DNA from: Oscillospiraceae bacterium
Lineage (GTDB): Bacteria > Bacillota > Clostridia > Oscillospirales > Oscillospiraceae
Assembly (NCBI GenBank): GCA_017439425.1
Contig: JAFSJE010000020.1
Span: 27,384-91,383 of the forward strand
DNA length: 64,000 bases
Direction of reading: 5' to 3'
Shown: in pieces, positions 34,680-44,375 of the stretch
How the letters are laid out: every line of letters starts with the position of its first letter
Numbering within the stretch: the stretch's first letter is position 1
Notes under the pieces: generated by a model
What the model was told of the DNA's origin: nothing
Database searches by the model: none
What the model saw: the letters and a program-made list of their open reading frames with translations, nothing else
Program-made: the position numbers and the translations under genes

Positions 34680-36317
34680 ATGAAAAAACGGATTCTGAGC
34701 ATTCTACTCTGCGCTGTTTTGCTGTTATCGCTCATTCCAAGCGCTTTTGCTGCAAAGGAGACGTTCTATGTTTATGCGGTAAAGCTGGAGATCGACGAGC
34801 CGAAGGCGGGTGAGCACCCGGATTTTACCGTCACCCCGCACACGACGAGGTATTTTATCTCGAAAATTATCTGGTATGATATTACCGATGACGTTCAGCT
34901 CCATGCTGATGACGTTTTCAAGGCGGGGCATCAGTATAACGTCATTATCTTCTTTTACGCTGACGAAGGGCTGAAATTCTCGGATAACAAGCAGCCTTTT
35001 GCAACTCTCAACGGAGAAGAGATTGAATATCAGCTGTTTGACGACGGCGCTGACGGCAGCTTCGAAAAGATGTTTCCGCCGATCGACGCTTCGTCTATCA
35101 CCTCGGTCGATCTCACCTTCGGGGCGAAGGTCGGAGACGACATCGAAAGCTCCGTCAAGGCGGTGTTTACCGACGATAAGCCCTATGTACTCGACCATTT
35201 CTCCTGCTATAACAGAACTGACGGCGTTTCTCAGAACAGCGGCAAATTCCTCGGCGGCAAGGTCTACGGAATCTCGGCTTACGTTCTTCCGAAGGACGGT
35301 TATTCCTTCGCGCAGTCGCCCAAGCTGACCGCCTCCGTAAACGGAACCAAGGCAGAGGTCAACTATGTTGACGGCAGACCGGAGATGAGGACGATAGTTT
35401 TCAAGGCAGGGCCGCTTGAGGGCAAGGATCCTGACATTGTTGACTCGGTAAACGTTACAATCGAGCCGGCAAAGACCTACGAATACCACTCCTATCTCGT
35501 AAAGCTCACAAACGGCTGTGTTGTCGGCGGCCTGACGTGGAAGGAGACTGACCAGAGCGGTACAATGATTATTTCAGAGCTGAACCCGGACGAATACTTT
35601 ATGGGCGGCACGACCTACGCCGCTTTCGTGACTGTCAACGCGCCCGAGGGCAAGAAGTTCAGCGAAATGCCGACTGTAAAGGTAAACGGAGTCGTCTGCA
35701 ATCAGGGCACTGTCAGGAATACCTGGAGATTCACTTCCGATACTCAGATAGTAGTCAAGGCTGTTTTCGACACCGACCCGACCGATGAGCCCGCGCCCGC
35801 AAAGACTCCGGGCTATTCGCTCCAGACTCAGCCGGTTGAGAGAGAGGAAATTCCCGCCAACGGTACGGCATATGAAAATCACCAGATGATAGAGATCGAC
35901 GGCGTTAAAACGGAAGTTCAGACCTACATGATCAAGGACAAGAACGGAAACGGCACAAATTACATCCGTCTGCGCGATATTGCCGCGCTTCTCGACGGCA
36001 CGAATGCACAGTTTGACATCACTTATTCCGCCGAGAACGGCACAGACTGCATAACGCGCACGCCTTACACCCACAGAAACGGCACCGAGGGTACGATACC
36101 CTTCACCGGCGAGCAGGCTTACGCCGCAAAATTTGACGATACCAAGATCGACGGCACGCCTCAGCCGCTCACTGCATTCTACATCAACTCCAAGAGCGGC
36201 GGTCACACCTATTTCAAACTCAGGGATCTCGGCAACGTGCTCGGCTTCAACGTCGGCTGGACGAGCGAGCGCGGTGTCTTTATTGAAACAGATCAGCTCT
36301 ATTCTGCGGCAGATTAA
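34680..36317 (+). CDS. Secreted protein with β-sandwich repeats and Cu-amine-oxidase-N-like C terminus (copy 1)
   Basis: 545 residues from the ATG at 34680 behind CAGGAGGTCG. Signal peptide MKKRILSILLCAVLLLSLIP with cleavage near AFA-AKE. Three or more ~110-residue Ig-like repeats follow; each has a vkLEIDEPKAGEHPDF-like start and a KAGHQYNVIIFFYADEGLKF-like middle. A Pro-rich linker leads to a C-terminal stalk-like domain of the copper-amine-oxidase N-terminal type (NYIRLRDIAALLDGTNAQFD and YFKLRDLGNVLGFNVGW). Such domains mediate binding outside the cell; no enzyme motif is seen. It is a tandem paralogue of the next gene, probably one operon. Confidence 0.8.
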   Translation: MKKRILSILLCAVLLLSLIPSAFAAKETFYVYAVKLEIDEPKAGEHPDFTVTPHTTRYFISKIIWYDITDDVQLHADDVFKAGHQYNVIIFFYADEGLKFSDNKQPFATLNGEEIEYQLFDDGADGSFEKMFPPIDASSITSVDLTFGAKVGDDIESSVKAVFTDDKPYVLDHFSCYNRTDGVSQNSGKFLGGKVYGISAYVLPKDGYSFAQSPKLTASVNGTKAEVNYVDGRPEMRTIVFKAGPLEGKDPDIVDSVNVTIEPAKTYEYHSYLVKLTNGCVVGGLTWKETDQSGTMIISELNPDEYFMGGTTYAAFVTVNAPEGKKFSEMPTVKVNGVVCNQGTVRNTWRFTSDTQIVVKAVFDTDPTDEPAPAKTPGYSLQTQPVEREEIPANGTAYENHQMIEIDGVKTEVQTYMIKDKNGNGTNYIRLRDIAALLDGTNAQFDITYSAENGTDCITRTPYTHRNGTEGTIPFTGEQAYAAKFDDTKIDGTPQPLTAFYINSKSGGHTYFKLRDLGNVLGFNVGWTSERGVFIETDQLYSAAD

Positions 36318-36333
36318 ATAAGGAGGTACTAAT

Positions 36334-37881
36334 ATGAAAAAAAGGATCATCAGCTTAATTCTCTGCGCCGTTCTGTGCGTAAGCCTGTTACCGATGAGCG
36401 CGTTTGCGATCGAGACGATCGAAAGCGTTGAAATGGATTTCACTGTTCCCGTTGCGGGCGAGGTATGGCACAAGGGCGACAGCAACGTGAAAATCTGGGG
36501 CTACGGCGTATCGCTCGATTTCTTTGCGGGTTACTCGACTTCGTCTGAGGAGGTACATGACGGCGACGAGTTCCAGATTGGCGAGGAGTACTATGCGATT
36601 GCATACTTCAAGGCAAACGACGGCTATATGTTCTCAGATAATGTAACGGCGAGTGTCGGAAACTATCGCACCGAGACTGCAATCAAGGGCGAGCTTCTCG
36701 AGGTCGTCGTACATTTCCCTCCCGCAAGATGGGATGTCGGCACTGTTTACCTGCGCGTCACCGAGCCTAAAGCCGGAGAGCATCCGAGCTATATCGCTTC
36801 ACCCGAGAGTGAGAATTATCACGTAGCAAGAGAGGGAGTTGCATGGTATGAGGTAGACGATGAAAATACTATCATAAAGGCGATCTCTGAAAACGACGTT
36901 TTCGAGGCCGGGAAGAAATATGCTGTTAACGTCATCGTAGTCTGCGATGACGAGCAGCGGATGTTCACCGAAAACACAAACGGCGAGGTCAACTTCAAGC
37001 CGACGGAGTATTTTGACGTATACAATGACACAGAGGGCGCGGTAACCTTCATCTTCGACGCTCTGCCTGAGTCTAAGGTAATTGATACTGTTTCAGTCAG
37101 CCTGACTGCGCCGAAGGTCGGCGCCAATCCAGCGCTTAATGGCACGGTTCCCGCTAATGCAAACTATAAAATTGAAGGCGTCAACTGGTTCTCCGACGAG
37201 GACGGCCGCTCTCTCACTGCAAAAGACAAGTATGAGGCTGGAAAGACTTATATCCTCAATGTCACAGTTACCGCTTTGAACGGATATGATTTTGTAACTG
37301 ATATTAAGGGGACGCTCAACGGCAATGAGCTTCAGGCGATGAAGTATCCCGACAAGGTCATTCTCACAAAGTATTTTACCATTCCCGAGATCGTAATTGA
37401 CCGTGTGGATATTGGCGAGACGGGTATTGCAAAGGAGAACGTCAGCACCATCACCGTCGACGGCGTTAAGAAGGAGCTCAAGGCGTACATGATTCTCGAC
37501 TCCAAGGGCAACGGCACAAACTATATGCGCCTGCGCGATATAGCCGCCCTGCTGAACGGCACGAACGCTCAGTTTGACATCGTATGGACTGCTGAATATG
37601 GCACAAACGTCTATACTCACACTCCGTATACTCATCCGAACGGCTCTGAGGGCAACATTCCGTTCCACGGCGACCAGGTTTACGCAGTAAACCACACCGA
37701 CACCACAATCGACGGCATCGCTACCGGAATTACTTCATTCTTCATCACGGACGCCAATGGCGGAGGCCACACGTTCCTCCAGCTCCGCGACTTCGGAAAG
37801 GCGTTCGGCTTCAACGTCGGCTACACCGCAGAGCGCGGCGTGTTCATTGAGACAGACAAGCCCTATTCCTTCGCTGACTGA
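36334..37881 (+). CDS. Secreted protein with β-sandwich repeats and Cu-amine-oxidase-N-like C terminus (copy 2)
   Basis: 515 residues, start behind AAGGAGGTACTAAT, 16 bp after its paralogue. Signal peptide MKKRIISLILCAVLCVSLLP with cleavage near AFA-IET. It has the same layout as the upstream gene: Ig-like repeats with VTEPKAGEHPSY and FEAGKKYAVNVIV, then the C-terminal pair NYMRLRDIAALLNGTNAQFD and FLQLRDFGKAFGFNVGYT. The C-terminal parts match closely while the repeats diverge, suggesting a shared anchor and different ligands. Function unknown; no wall-sorting motif is present. A terminator follows. Confidence 0.8.
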   Translation: MKKRIISLILCAVLCVSLLPMSAFAIETIESVEMDFTVPVAGEVWHKGDSNVKIWGYGVSLDFFAGYSTSSEEVHDGDEFQIGEEYYAIAYFKANDGYMFSDNVTASVGNYRTETAIKGELLEVVVHFPPARWDVGTVYLRVTEPKAGEHPSYIASPESENYHVAREGVAWYEVDDENTIIKAISENDVFEAGKKYAVNVIVVCDDEQRMFTENTNGEVNFKPTEYFDVYNDTEGAVTFIFDALPESKVIDTVSVSLTAPKVGANPALNGTVPANANYKIEGVNWFSDEDGRSLTAKDKYEAGKTYILNVTVTALNGYDFVTDIKGTLNGNELQAMKYPDKVILTKYFTIPEIVIDRVDIGETGIAKENVSTITVDGVKKELKAYMILDSKGNGTNYMRLRDIAALLNGTNAQFDIVWTAEYGTNVYTHTPYTHPNGSEGNIPFHGDQVYAVNHTDTTIDGIATGITSFFITDANGGGHTFLQLRDFGKAFGFNVGYTAERGVFIETDKPYSFAD

Positions 37882-37896
37882 TATTGAATAAACCGA

Positions 37897-37930
37897 GAGC
37901 CGGTTCAAATCGAACCGGCTCATATTTTTT
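37897..37930. terminator. Bidirectional terminator
   Basis: GAGCCGGTTC pairs perfectly with GAACCGGCTC, followed by ATATTTTTT. It lies between the secreted-protein genes and the convergent malic-enzyme gene. Confidence 0.85.
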
Positions 37931-39101
37931 ATATTCTTGCGACGCCCGTCTTTCGCGCCGCCTCGGCTGCGGCGTTCGCTACCGCGCCGCAGATGCGCGG
38001 ATCGAAGGCTTTCGGAAGAATGTGCTCACTGTCGAGCTCATCGCCGACGAGGTCGGCAAGCGCGTTTGCTGCGGCGATCTTCATCTCGTCGTTTATTTCG
38101 CTCGCTCTTACGTCGAGCGCGCCGCGAAAGATACCGGGGAAGCAGAGAACGTTGTTTATCTGATTGGGATAGTCGCTCCTTCCGGTGCCGACAACAGCCG
38201 CGCCAGCAGACTTTGCAACGTCCGGCATTATCTCCGGAACGGGGTTTGCCATGGCGAAGATTATCGGGTCGGGCGCCATGGATTTAATCATCTCCGCATT
38301 CACAAGGTTCGGAGCTGATACGCCGATAAAAAGGTCTGCGCCGACCAGCGCCTCCTTTAATCCTCCGCGCACAGAGGGCTTTGTCATATCCGCAAGCTCG
38401 GCAAGATACTTATCGCTCTCCAAATCGGGTCTGCCGGGGTAGACTACGCCTTTTATGTCGCAGAGCGTTGCGTTACGAAGTCCCATTTTCCACAGAAGCT
38501 TGAAGATCGCCGTTCCCGCCGCGCCCGCGCCGGAGAATACCGCCTTCAGCTCCGGGAGCTTTTTGCCCGTGACCTTCAGTGCGTTGATGACCGCTGCCGC
38601 TACTACAACCGCCGTTCCGTGCTGATCGTCGTGGAAGATGGGAATGTCGGAGATCTCCTTGAGGCGGTTTTCGATTTCAAAGCAGCGCGGCGCGGAAATA
38701 TCCTCAAGGTTTACTCCACCGAAGGAGCCGAGCAGCATCGAAACCGTCGAAACGATCGTATCGACGTCCTTTGAGCGGATGCAGAGAGGAATCGCGTCGA
38801 CCCCTCCGAAGCCCTTAAAGAGAGCGCATTTGCCCTCCATAACCGGCATACCCGCCTCGGGGCCAATATCTCCGAGGCCGAGCACCGCCGTGCCGTCGGT
38901 GATCACGGCGACTGTGTTCCAGCGGCGCGTCAGCTCATAGGACTTATTGATATTCTTCTTAATTTCAAGGCAGGGCTGAGCCACTCCAGGGGTGTAGGCG
39001 AGGCTCAGCGCCTCTGCTGAATCCAGCGGTGCGCGGGTGCTGACCTCAATTTTGCCGTGCCATTCATAGTGCTTTTTGAGTGATTCGGAAGCGTAATCCA
39101 T
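37929..39101 (-). CDS. NAD(P)-dependent malic enzyme
   Basis: 390 residues, the short bacterial form. Oxidatively decarboxylates malate to pyruvate, linking the C4 pool to fermentation. Motifs: LAYTPGVAQPCLEI, VITDGTAVLGLGDIGPEAGMPVMEGK, the catalytic and metal region IPIFHDDQHGTA, and the dinucleotide fold VFSGAGAAGTA. The GAGAAG-type fold is usual for NAD-preferring forms, but coenzyme choice is not certain. It starts behind AAGGAGAAAAAACT and is the last gene of a minus-strand cluster with exonuclease III, 12 bp upstream. Confidence 0.93.
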   Translation of the reverse strand: MDYASESLKKHYEWHGKIEVSTRAPLDSAEALSLAYTPGVAQPCLEIKKNINKSYELTRRWNTVAVITDGTAVLGLGDIGPEAGMPVMEGKCALFKGFGGVDAIPLCIRSKDVDTIVSTVSMLLGSFGGVNLEDISAPRCFEIENRLKEISDIPIFHDDQHGTAVVVAAAVINALKVTGKKLPELKAVFSGAGAAGTAIFKLLWKMGLRNATLCDIKGVVYPGRPDLESDKYLAELADMTKPSVRGGLKEALVGADLFIGVSAPNLVNAEMIKSMAPDPIIFAMANPVPEIMPDVAKSAGAAVVGTGRSDYPNQINNVLCFPGIFRGALDVRASEINDEMKIAAANALADLVGDELDSEHILPKAFDPRICGAVANAAAEAARKTGVARI

Positions 39102-39113
39102 AGTTTTTTCTCC

Positions 39114-39869
39114 TTAAAGGTCGATTTCGAGCATAACGGGGCAGTGATCGCTGCCGAATACGTCGGAGAGTATCTCAGCGGCCTTGATCTTGTCGCGGAT
39201 CCTGTCTGAAACGATGAAATAGTCGATTCGCCAGCCCGCGTTGTTTGCCCTCGCGTTGAACCGATAGCTCCACCAGGAGTACGCGCCCGACCTGTCGGGG
39301 TAGAGATAGCGGAAGGAATCGGTAAAGCCGGAGGATAGAAGTGCGGTCATTTTCGCGCGCTCCTCGTCGGTAAAGCCTGCGTTCATACGGTTTGTTTTCG
39401 GATTCTTGATGTCGATCTCTTCGTGGGCTACGTTGAGGTCGCCGCAGTAGATGACCGGCTTCGTTTTGTCTAGCTCCATGAGATAATCGCGTATCGCGTC
39501 TTCCCACGTCATGCGGTATTCGAGGCGCTTCAGACCGTCCTGCGAGTTCGGTGTGTAGCAGCAGACAAGGTAGAAATTATCGTATTCCGCTGTTATGACG
39601 CGACCCTCGTGGCGGTGGATATCGTCGCCGAAGCCGTATGTAACGTTTAACGGCTTTACGCGTGTAAATACCGCAGTCCCGGAATATCCAGCCTTGTCGG
39701 CGCTGTTCCAGAATCTCTCGTAGCCGTCCAATTCAAATTCCGCCTGCTCGGGCTTCATTTTAGTCTCCTGAAGGCAGATTGCGTCCGCGTTCGAGGCGGC
39801 GCAGAAATCAAGAAAGCCCTTTGAGAGGCAGGCGCGCAGTCCGTTTACGTTCCAGGAAATAAGCTTCAT
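39114..39869 (-). CDS. exoA: Exodeoxyribonuclease III / AP endonuclease
   Basis: 251 residues. Cuts DNA at abasic sites and degrades 3' ends in base-excision repair. Family motifs are complete: ISWNVNGLRA, CLQETKM (metal Glu), GDLNVAHEEIDI and the C-terminal GWRIDYF with SDHCPVML. The gene overlaps the upstream membrane-protein gene by 4 bp and lies 12 bp before malic enzyme, a chance functional mix common in such clusters. Confidence 0.95.
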   Translation of the reverse strand: MKLISWNVNGLRACLSKGFLDFCAASNADAICLQETKMKPEQAEFELDGYERFWNSADKAGYSGTAVFTRVKPLNVTYGFGDDIHRHEGRVITAEYDNFYLVCCYTPNSQDGLKRLEYRMTWEDAIRDYLMELDKTKPVIYCGDLNVAHEEIDIKNPKTNRMNAGFTDEERAKMTALLSSGFTDSFRYLYPDRSGAYSWWSYRFNARANNAGWRIDYFIVSDRIRDKIKAAEILSDVFGSDHCPVMLEIDL

Positions 39870-40528
39870 GCTCTCGCTCCTTTTGTGAGTGTATTAACTG
39901 TTTCAAATATGCTCTGATGAATAACCTCGCGCGGCTCGAATTTTATCGCGCGGCATACTATGTTCATCGCCGCTCCAGCGCCGAAGGTGCTGATGACGGT
40001 GCCGATACCGACAGGGCCGCCGAGCGCCCAGCCGATTGCGAGCGCGGCGCACCACTGGAGAATCTCAATCGTGCCGATTGAGAGCCTTCGAAGGCGCTTG
40101 CCGACTCCGATGACGAACGAATCGCGCGGGCCGCACCCGAGTCCGGTGCTGGTGTGCATACACTGACCCGCCGCCATAATGAATAGACCGAGCACAAGTA
40201 CTGCGATGCTTACTGCGGTATTGTCCGAATGGGACAGTGGGTTCAGATTATTGAACATATCTATGAAATTTCCGGTGAGAAGCGCGTCGATTATTGTGCC
40301 GAGCCCGATCTTCTCACCCATAGCGAGGTCGATAAGCACTATAATGACGCTTATTGAGGTCATCGCGAGACCGTAATTGAGCGGCGTGTGGTACGAAATA
40401 CCCATTCCGAGACAATCAAAGGGCGCAAGCCCGATGTTCGCCCAGATCGTAAGATGAACGCCGAGGGAAAAGACGAGAAGTCCCGCCGTTCCGAAGAGCG
40501 CTTTTTTAAGAATTTCTTTTCTTGTCAA
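39866..40528 (-). CDS. YczE/YitT-like membrane protein
   Basis: 220 residues starting at a TTG (40528) with a weak upstream AGGTAA; no better in-frame start is seen. Five hydrophobic helices, with the family pattern GVHLTIWANIGLAPFDCLGMGIS near the N terminus and GLGCGPRDSFVIGVGKR in the middle. YczE-like proteins are integral membrane proteins of poorly known role; a transport or surfactin-linked activity has been suggested for relatives. It overlaps exoA by 4 bp. Confidence 0.8.
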   Translation of the reverse strand: MTRKEILKKALFGTAGLLVFSLGVHLTIWANIGLAPFDCLGMGISYHTPLNYGLAMTSISVIIVLIDLAMGEKIGLGTIIDALLTGNFIDMFNNLNPLSHSDNTAVSIAVLVLGLFIMAAGQCMHTSTGLGCGPRDSFVIGVGKRLRRLSIGTIEILQWCAALAIGWALGGPVGIGTVISTFGAGAAMNIVCRAIKFEPREVIHQSIFETVNTLTKGARA

Positions 40529-40630
40529 CGATTTTTACCTGTTTTCTTATTTTTCAGCTTATCTTAGCATAATATGATCTTTTTCGCAATATTAGATATA
40601 TCATAATTTAATATGGAAAAAAACAGAGAA

Positions 40631-40660
40631 TTGTGATATAGTGAGAAGGTAAATTATAAT
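40631..40660 (+). promoter_or_regulatory. Possible promoter of the ara operon
   Basis: TTGTGA (40631-40636), an 18-bp spacer and TATAAT (40655-40660). The -10 box lies only 15 bp before the ATG, which would leave almost no leader, so the real promoter may be further upstream in the A+T-rich 40570-40630. No clear AraR operator was found. Confidence 0.3.
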
Positions 40661-40675
40661 GCCGGAGGAGATTAT

Positions 40676-42139
40676 ATGAAAAGAGAATTCTGGTTTGTAG
40701 TCGGCTCGCAGTTCCTTTACGGGCAGGACGTGCTCGACACCGTCGCCGCGAGAGCGGAGGAGATGGCGCGGGAGCTCAGCAAGGTACTTCCTTATCCGCT
40801 TGTCTACAAGGTCACGGCAAAGACGAATAAGGAGATTTCGGACGTTGTAAAAGAGGCAAATTACCACGACGAGTGCGCGGGAATCGTGACTTGGTGCCAT
40901 ACGTTCTCACCGAGCAAAATGTGGATCGACGGCCTCAGAGATCTTCAGAAGCCGTGGTGCCACCTTGCAACGCAGTATAACCGCGAGATACCGAACGAAG
41001 AAATAGATATGGACTTCATGAACCTCAATCAGGCGGCACACGGCGACCGCGAGCACGGCTTCATCGGCGCGAGACTCCGCAAGCCGCGCAAGATAATCGC
41101 GGGTTACTGGAAGGATGAGAGCGTTCAGAACAGGCTTGCAAAGTGGCAGAGAGTATGCATGGGCGTGTGCGCCTCGAAGGAAATGAAGGTCATGCGCTTC
41201 GGCGACAATATGCGTGAAGTAGCAGTTACCGAGGGCGACAAGGTCGAGGCGCAGATAAAGCTCGGCTGGCAGGTCAACACATGGGCTGTGGGCGATTTAG
41301 TCAAAGAGATGGCTAAAGTCACCGAGGCTGAGATCGACGAGCTTTACGCTGAGTACACTGCAAAATACGACATCGCCACCGACAATATTTACGCTATCCG
41401 CTATCAGGCGAGGGAAGAGATAGCGATGAAGAAGATGATGGACAGAGTGGGCTGCAAGGCGTTTTCTAACACCTTCCAGGATCTCTACGGAATGGAGCAG
41501 CTCCCCGGACTTGCCTCCCAGCACCTTATGAGCCTCGGCTACGGCTACGGCGGCGAGGGCGACTGGAAGGTCAGCGCGATGACTTCTATCATGAAGGCTA
41601 TGGGTGAGAACGGCAACGGCGCCTCCGGCTTTATGGAGGACTACACCTATCACCTCGTCGAGGGTGAGGAGTATTCTCTCGGCGCTCATATGCTCGAGGT
41701 CTGCCCCTCTCTTGCCGCGGATAAGCCGAGAATCGAAACCCACCACCTCGGAATCGGCATGAACGAAAAGGACCCCGCGCGCCTTGTATTCGAGGGAAAG
41801 GCAGGAGCCGGCGTTGTCGCAAGCCTTATAGACATGGGCGGCAGGCTTCGCCTCATAGTTCAGGACATAGAGGCAGTGAAGCCCATTATGCCGATGCCGA
41901 ATCTTCCGGTAGCGAGAGTAATGTGGAGAGCGCTTCCCGACCTCACCACCGGCGTTGAGTGCTGGATAACCGCCGGCGGCGCGCATCACACGGTGCTCTC
42001 TTACGACGTCGACGCGGAAATGCTCCGCGACTGGGCAAGAATTATGGATATTGAGTTTGTACACATCGGCGCGGACACCACGCCGGAGAAGCTCGAGGAG
42101 GAGCTTTTAGTAAAGGATTTAATATGGAAACTGAAATGA
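40676..42139 (+). CDS. araA: L-arabinose isomerase
   Basis: 487 residues. Converts L-arabinose to L-ribulose with Mn2+. Family motifs: [28 protein letters not shown], the catalytic and metal Glu region around [14 protein letters not shown], and the later [17 protein letters not shown] stretch. Start behind CGGAGGAGATTAT. First gene of an operon with araB (16-bp overlap) and araD, and then two STAS-kinase genes. No arabinosidase or arabinose transporter is next to it. Confidence 0.96.
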   Translation: MKREFWFVVGSQFLYGQDVLDTVAARAEEMARELSKVLPYPLVYKVTAKTNKEISDVVKEANYHDECAGIVTWCHTFSPSKMWIDGLRDLQKPWCHLATQYNREIPNEEIDMDFMNLNQAAHGDREHGFIGARLRKPRKIIAGYWKDESVQNRLAKWQRVCMGVCASKEMKVMRFGDNMREVAVTEGDKVEAQIKLGWQVNTWAVGDLVKEMAKVTEAEIDELYAEYTAKYDIATDNIYAIRYQAREEIAMKKMMDRVGCKAFSNTFQDLYGMEQLPGLASQHLMSLGYGYGGEGDWKVSAMTSIMKAMGENGNGASGFMEDYTYHLVEGEEYSLGAHMLEVCPSLAADKPRIETHHLGIGMNEKDPARLVFEGKAGAGVVASLIDMGGRLRLIVQDIEAVKPIMPMPNLPVARVMWRALPDLTTGVECWITAGGAHHTVLSYDVDAEMLRDWARIMDIEFVHIGADTTPEKLEEELLVKDLIWKLK

Positions 42140-43674
42140 AAAACTGCACTCTCGGAATAGAGTTCGGCTCAACCCGCATTAAGGCGGTGCTTATCGACGA
42201 AAACCACATCCCCGTCGCCTCCGGCTCCCACGAGTGGGAAAACCGCCTCACTGACGGTATCTGGACTTACACGATGGAGGATATACACGCAGGACTTCGC
42301 AGCGCCTACGCCGACCTTGTAAAATGCGTCGGTCACCCCATCGAAGAAGTCGCCGCGATCGGCGTCTCCGGCATGATGCACGGATATTTGCCCTTTGACA
42401 AGGAGGGCAAACAGCTTGCGGAGTTCAGAACGTGGCGCAATACCATAACCGGAGAGGCGGCGGAGAAGCTTACCGCTCTTTTCGGCTTCAACATCCCGCA
42501 GAGGTGGTCGATAGCGCACCTCTATCAAGCAATTCTGAACGGCGAGAGCCACGTCAAGGACATCGCACGGCTGACAACGCTTGCCGGATATATCCATTAT
42601 GAGCTGACGGGCGAGCACGTTATGGGCGTGGGCGAGGCTTCGGGTATGTTTCCCATAGACAGCGCGACCTGCGACTTTGACGAGGAAATGATACAGAAGT
42701 TCAACGCTCTCACGGGACTTGACCTCAGAGCGATTCTTCCGAAGGTGCTTCCAGCAGGCGCGAACGCAGGCTGTCTCACGGATAGCGGCGCGAAATTCCT
42801 CGACCCGAGCGGAAATCTCAGGCCCGGCATCCCGGTCGCGCCTCCCGAGGGCGACGCCGGAACGGGTATGGCGGCGACAAATTCCGTCAGAGTACGCACC
42901 GGAAACGTCAGCGCCGGAACGAGCGACTTTGCGATGATAGTCACCGACAAGCACCTCGGAGTTCACCGCGAGATAGATATGGTCACAACGCCGGACGGCG
43001 CGCCGGTTGCAATGGTGCACTGCAACAACTGCACCTCGGATATTAACGCGTGGGTCAATCTCTTTGCCGACTACTCCGCGCTTATGGGTACTCCGGTAGA
43101 CAAGGGCGAGCTTTACACGAGGCTTTTCAAAGCCGCGCTCGACGGCGAAGCTGACTGCGGCGGACTTATGAGCTTCAACTACTTCTCCGGCGAGGGCGTT
43201 ACCGACCTCAACGAGGGCAGACCGCTCTTTATGCGCGCGCCCGACGCAAAGATGACGGTTGCGAACTTCATGAGAACGCATCTTCTGAGCGCACTTGCAA
43301 CGCTGAAAATAGGGCTTGACATCCTCACTAAGGAGGAGAACGTGGCAATCGACAAGCTCTACGGTCACGGCGGCTTCTTCAAGACCCCCGAGGTCGCTCA
43401 GAGGATGCTCTCCGCGGCTGTGAACGCTCCGGTCAGTGTGATGGAGACCGCGGGTGAGGGCGGCCCCTACGGTATGGCGCTCCTCGCGGCGTATATGGTC
43501 AGAAAAGCGGACGGAGAATCTCTTGCAGACTACCTTGACAATAAGGTGTTCAATAATGCGAAAAGCTCGACGCTTATGGCGACAGACGCCGACGTCGCGG
43601 GCTTCAATAAGTTCCTTGAAACGTACAAAAAGGCGCTCGAGGTCGAAAAATGCGCTGTGGAGGTGCTTAAGTAA
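42124..43674 (+). CDS. araB: FGGY-family ribulokinase
   Basis: 516 residues. Phosphorylates L-ribulose at O5 with ATP. The start ATG overlaps araA by 16 bp and has AAAGGATTTA before it; an ATG four codons later is an alternative. FGGY signatures: [31 protein letters not shown] and, in the C-terminal half, [17 protein letters not shown] plus [10 protein letters not shown]. It is of the xylulokinase-like AraB type; operon position between araA and araD fixes the role better than sequence alone. Its stop overlaps the araD start (TAATG). Confidence 0.9.
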   Translation: METEMKNCTLGIEFGSTRIKAVLIDENHIPVASGSHEWENRLTDGIWTYTMEDIHAGLRSAYADLVKCVGHPIEEVAAIGVSGMMHGYLPFDKEGKQLAEFRTWRNTITGEAAEKLTALFGFNIPQRWSIAHLYQAILNGESHVKDIARLTTLAGYIHYELTGEHVMGVGEASGMFPIDSATCDFDEEMIQKFNALTGLDLRAILPKVLPAGANAGCLTDSGAKFLDPSGNLRPGIPVAPPEGDAGTGMAATNSVRVRTGNVSAGTSDFAMIVTDKHLGVHREIDMVTTPDGAPVAMVHCNNCTSDINAWVNLFADYSALMGTPVDKGELYTRLFKAALDGEADCGGLMSFNYFSGEGVTDLNEGRPLFMRAPDAKMTVANFMRTHLLSALATLKIGLDILTKEENVAIDKLYGHGGFFKTPEVAQRMLSAAVNAPVSVMETAGEGGPYGMALLAAYMVRKADGESLADYLDNKVFNNAKSSTLMATDADVAGFNKFLETYKKALEVEKCAVEVLK

Positions 43675-44360
43675 TGCTTGAAGAGCTGAAAAAGAGAGTT
43701 CTGGAAGCGAATCTGCTTCTTCCAAAGTACGGACTTGTGACCTTCACCTGGGGCAACGTCAGCGGAATCGACCGCGAGAGCGGTCTTGTAGTCATAAAGC
43801 CCTCCGGCGTAGAGTACGACGGAATGACGGCTGAGGATATGGTCGTCGTAGACCTCGACGGCAACAGGGTGGAGGGCAAATGGAAGCCCTCATCTGATAC
43901 CGCGACCCACGTCGAGCTTTACAAGGCTTTCCAGAACATCGGCGGCGTCGTGCATACCCACTCGAGCTACGCAACGAGCTGGGCGCAGTCCGGGCGCGAC
44001 ATTCCCTGCTACGGAACGACTCACGCCGACTATTTTTACGGCTCTGTGCCGTGCCTGAGGTGCCTCACCAAAGAGGAGATAGACGAGGCCTACGAGCGCA
44101 ACACCGGAAAGCTGATAGTTGAAAATATGCTCGACCGCTATGAGGCGACCCCTGCGGTGCTGTGCAAGAACCACGGGCCGTTTTCGTGGGGCAAGGATCC
44201 CGTCGACGCCGTCCACGCGGCGGTGGTGCTCGAGGAGTGCGCGAAGATGGCGTACCGCACAGAGCTCATTAACCCAAATGTCAAGCCCGCGCCGCAGGAG
44301 CTTCAGGATAAGCACTACTTCCGCAAGCACGGCGCGAACGCATATTACGGACAAAACTGA
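43674..44360 (+). CDS. araD: L-ribulose-5-phosphate 4-epimerase
   Basis: 228 residues. Converts L-ribulose-5-phosphate to D-xylulose-5-phosphate, feeding the pentose phosphate route. Class II aldolase-type zinc enzyme: [33 protein letters not shown], the zinc-binding [10 protein letters not shown] and a third ligand in KNHGPFSWG. Start overlaps the araB stop by one base. The first STAS-kinase gene follows after 15 bp without any terminator. Confidence 0.95.
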   Translation: MLEELKKRVLEANLLLPKYGLVTFTWGNVSGIDRESGLVVIKPSGVEYDGMTAEDMVVVDLDGNRVEGKWKPSSDTATHVELYKAFQNIGGVVHTHSSYATSWAQSGRDIPCYGTTHADYFYGSVPCLRCLTKEEIDEAYERNTGKLIVENMLDRYEATPAVLCKNHGPFSWGKDPVDAVHAAVVLEECAKMAYRTELINPNVKPAPQELQDKHYFRKHGANAYYGQN

Positions 44361-44375
44361 TTAGGAGCAAATTAT

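Noticed and set aside
42169..43725. Minus-strand open frame of 518 codons opposite araB
   Set aside because: The plus strand encodes a complete FGGY kinase with all motifs; the antisense frame has no domain.
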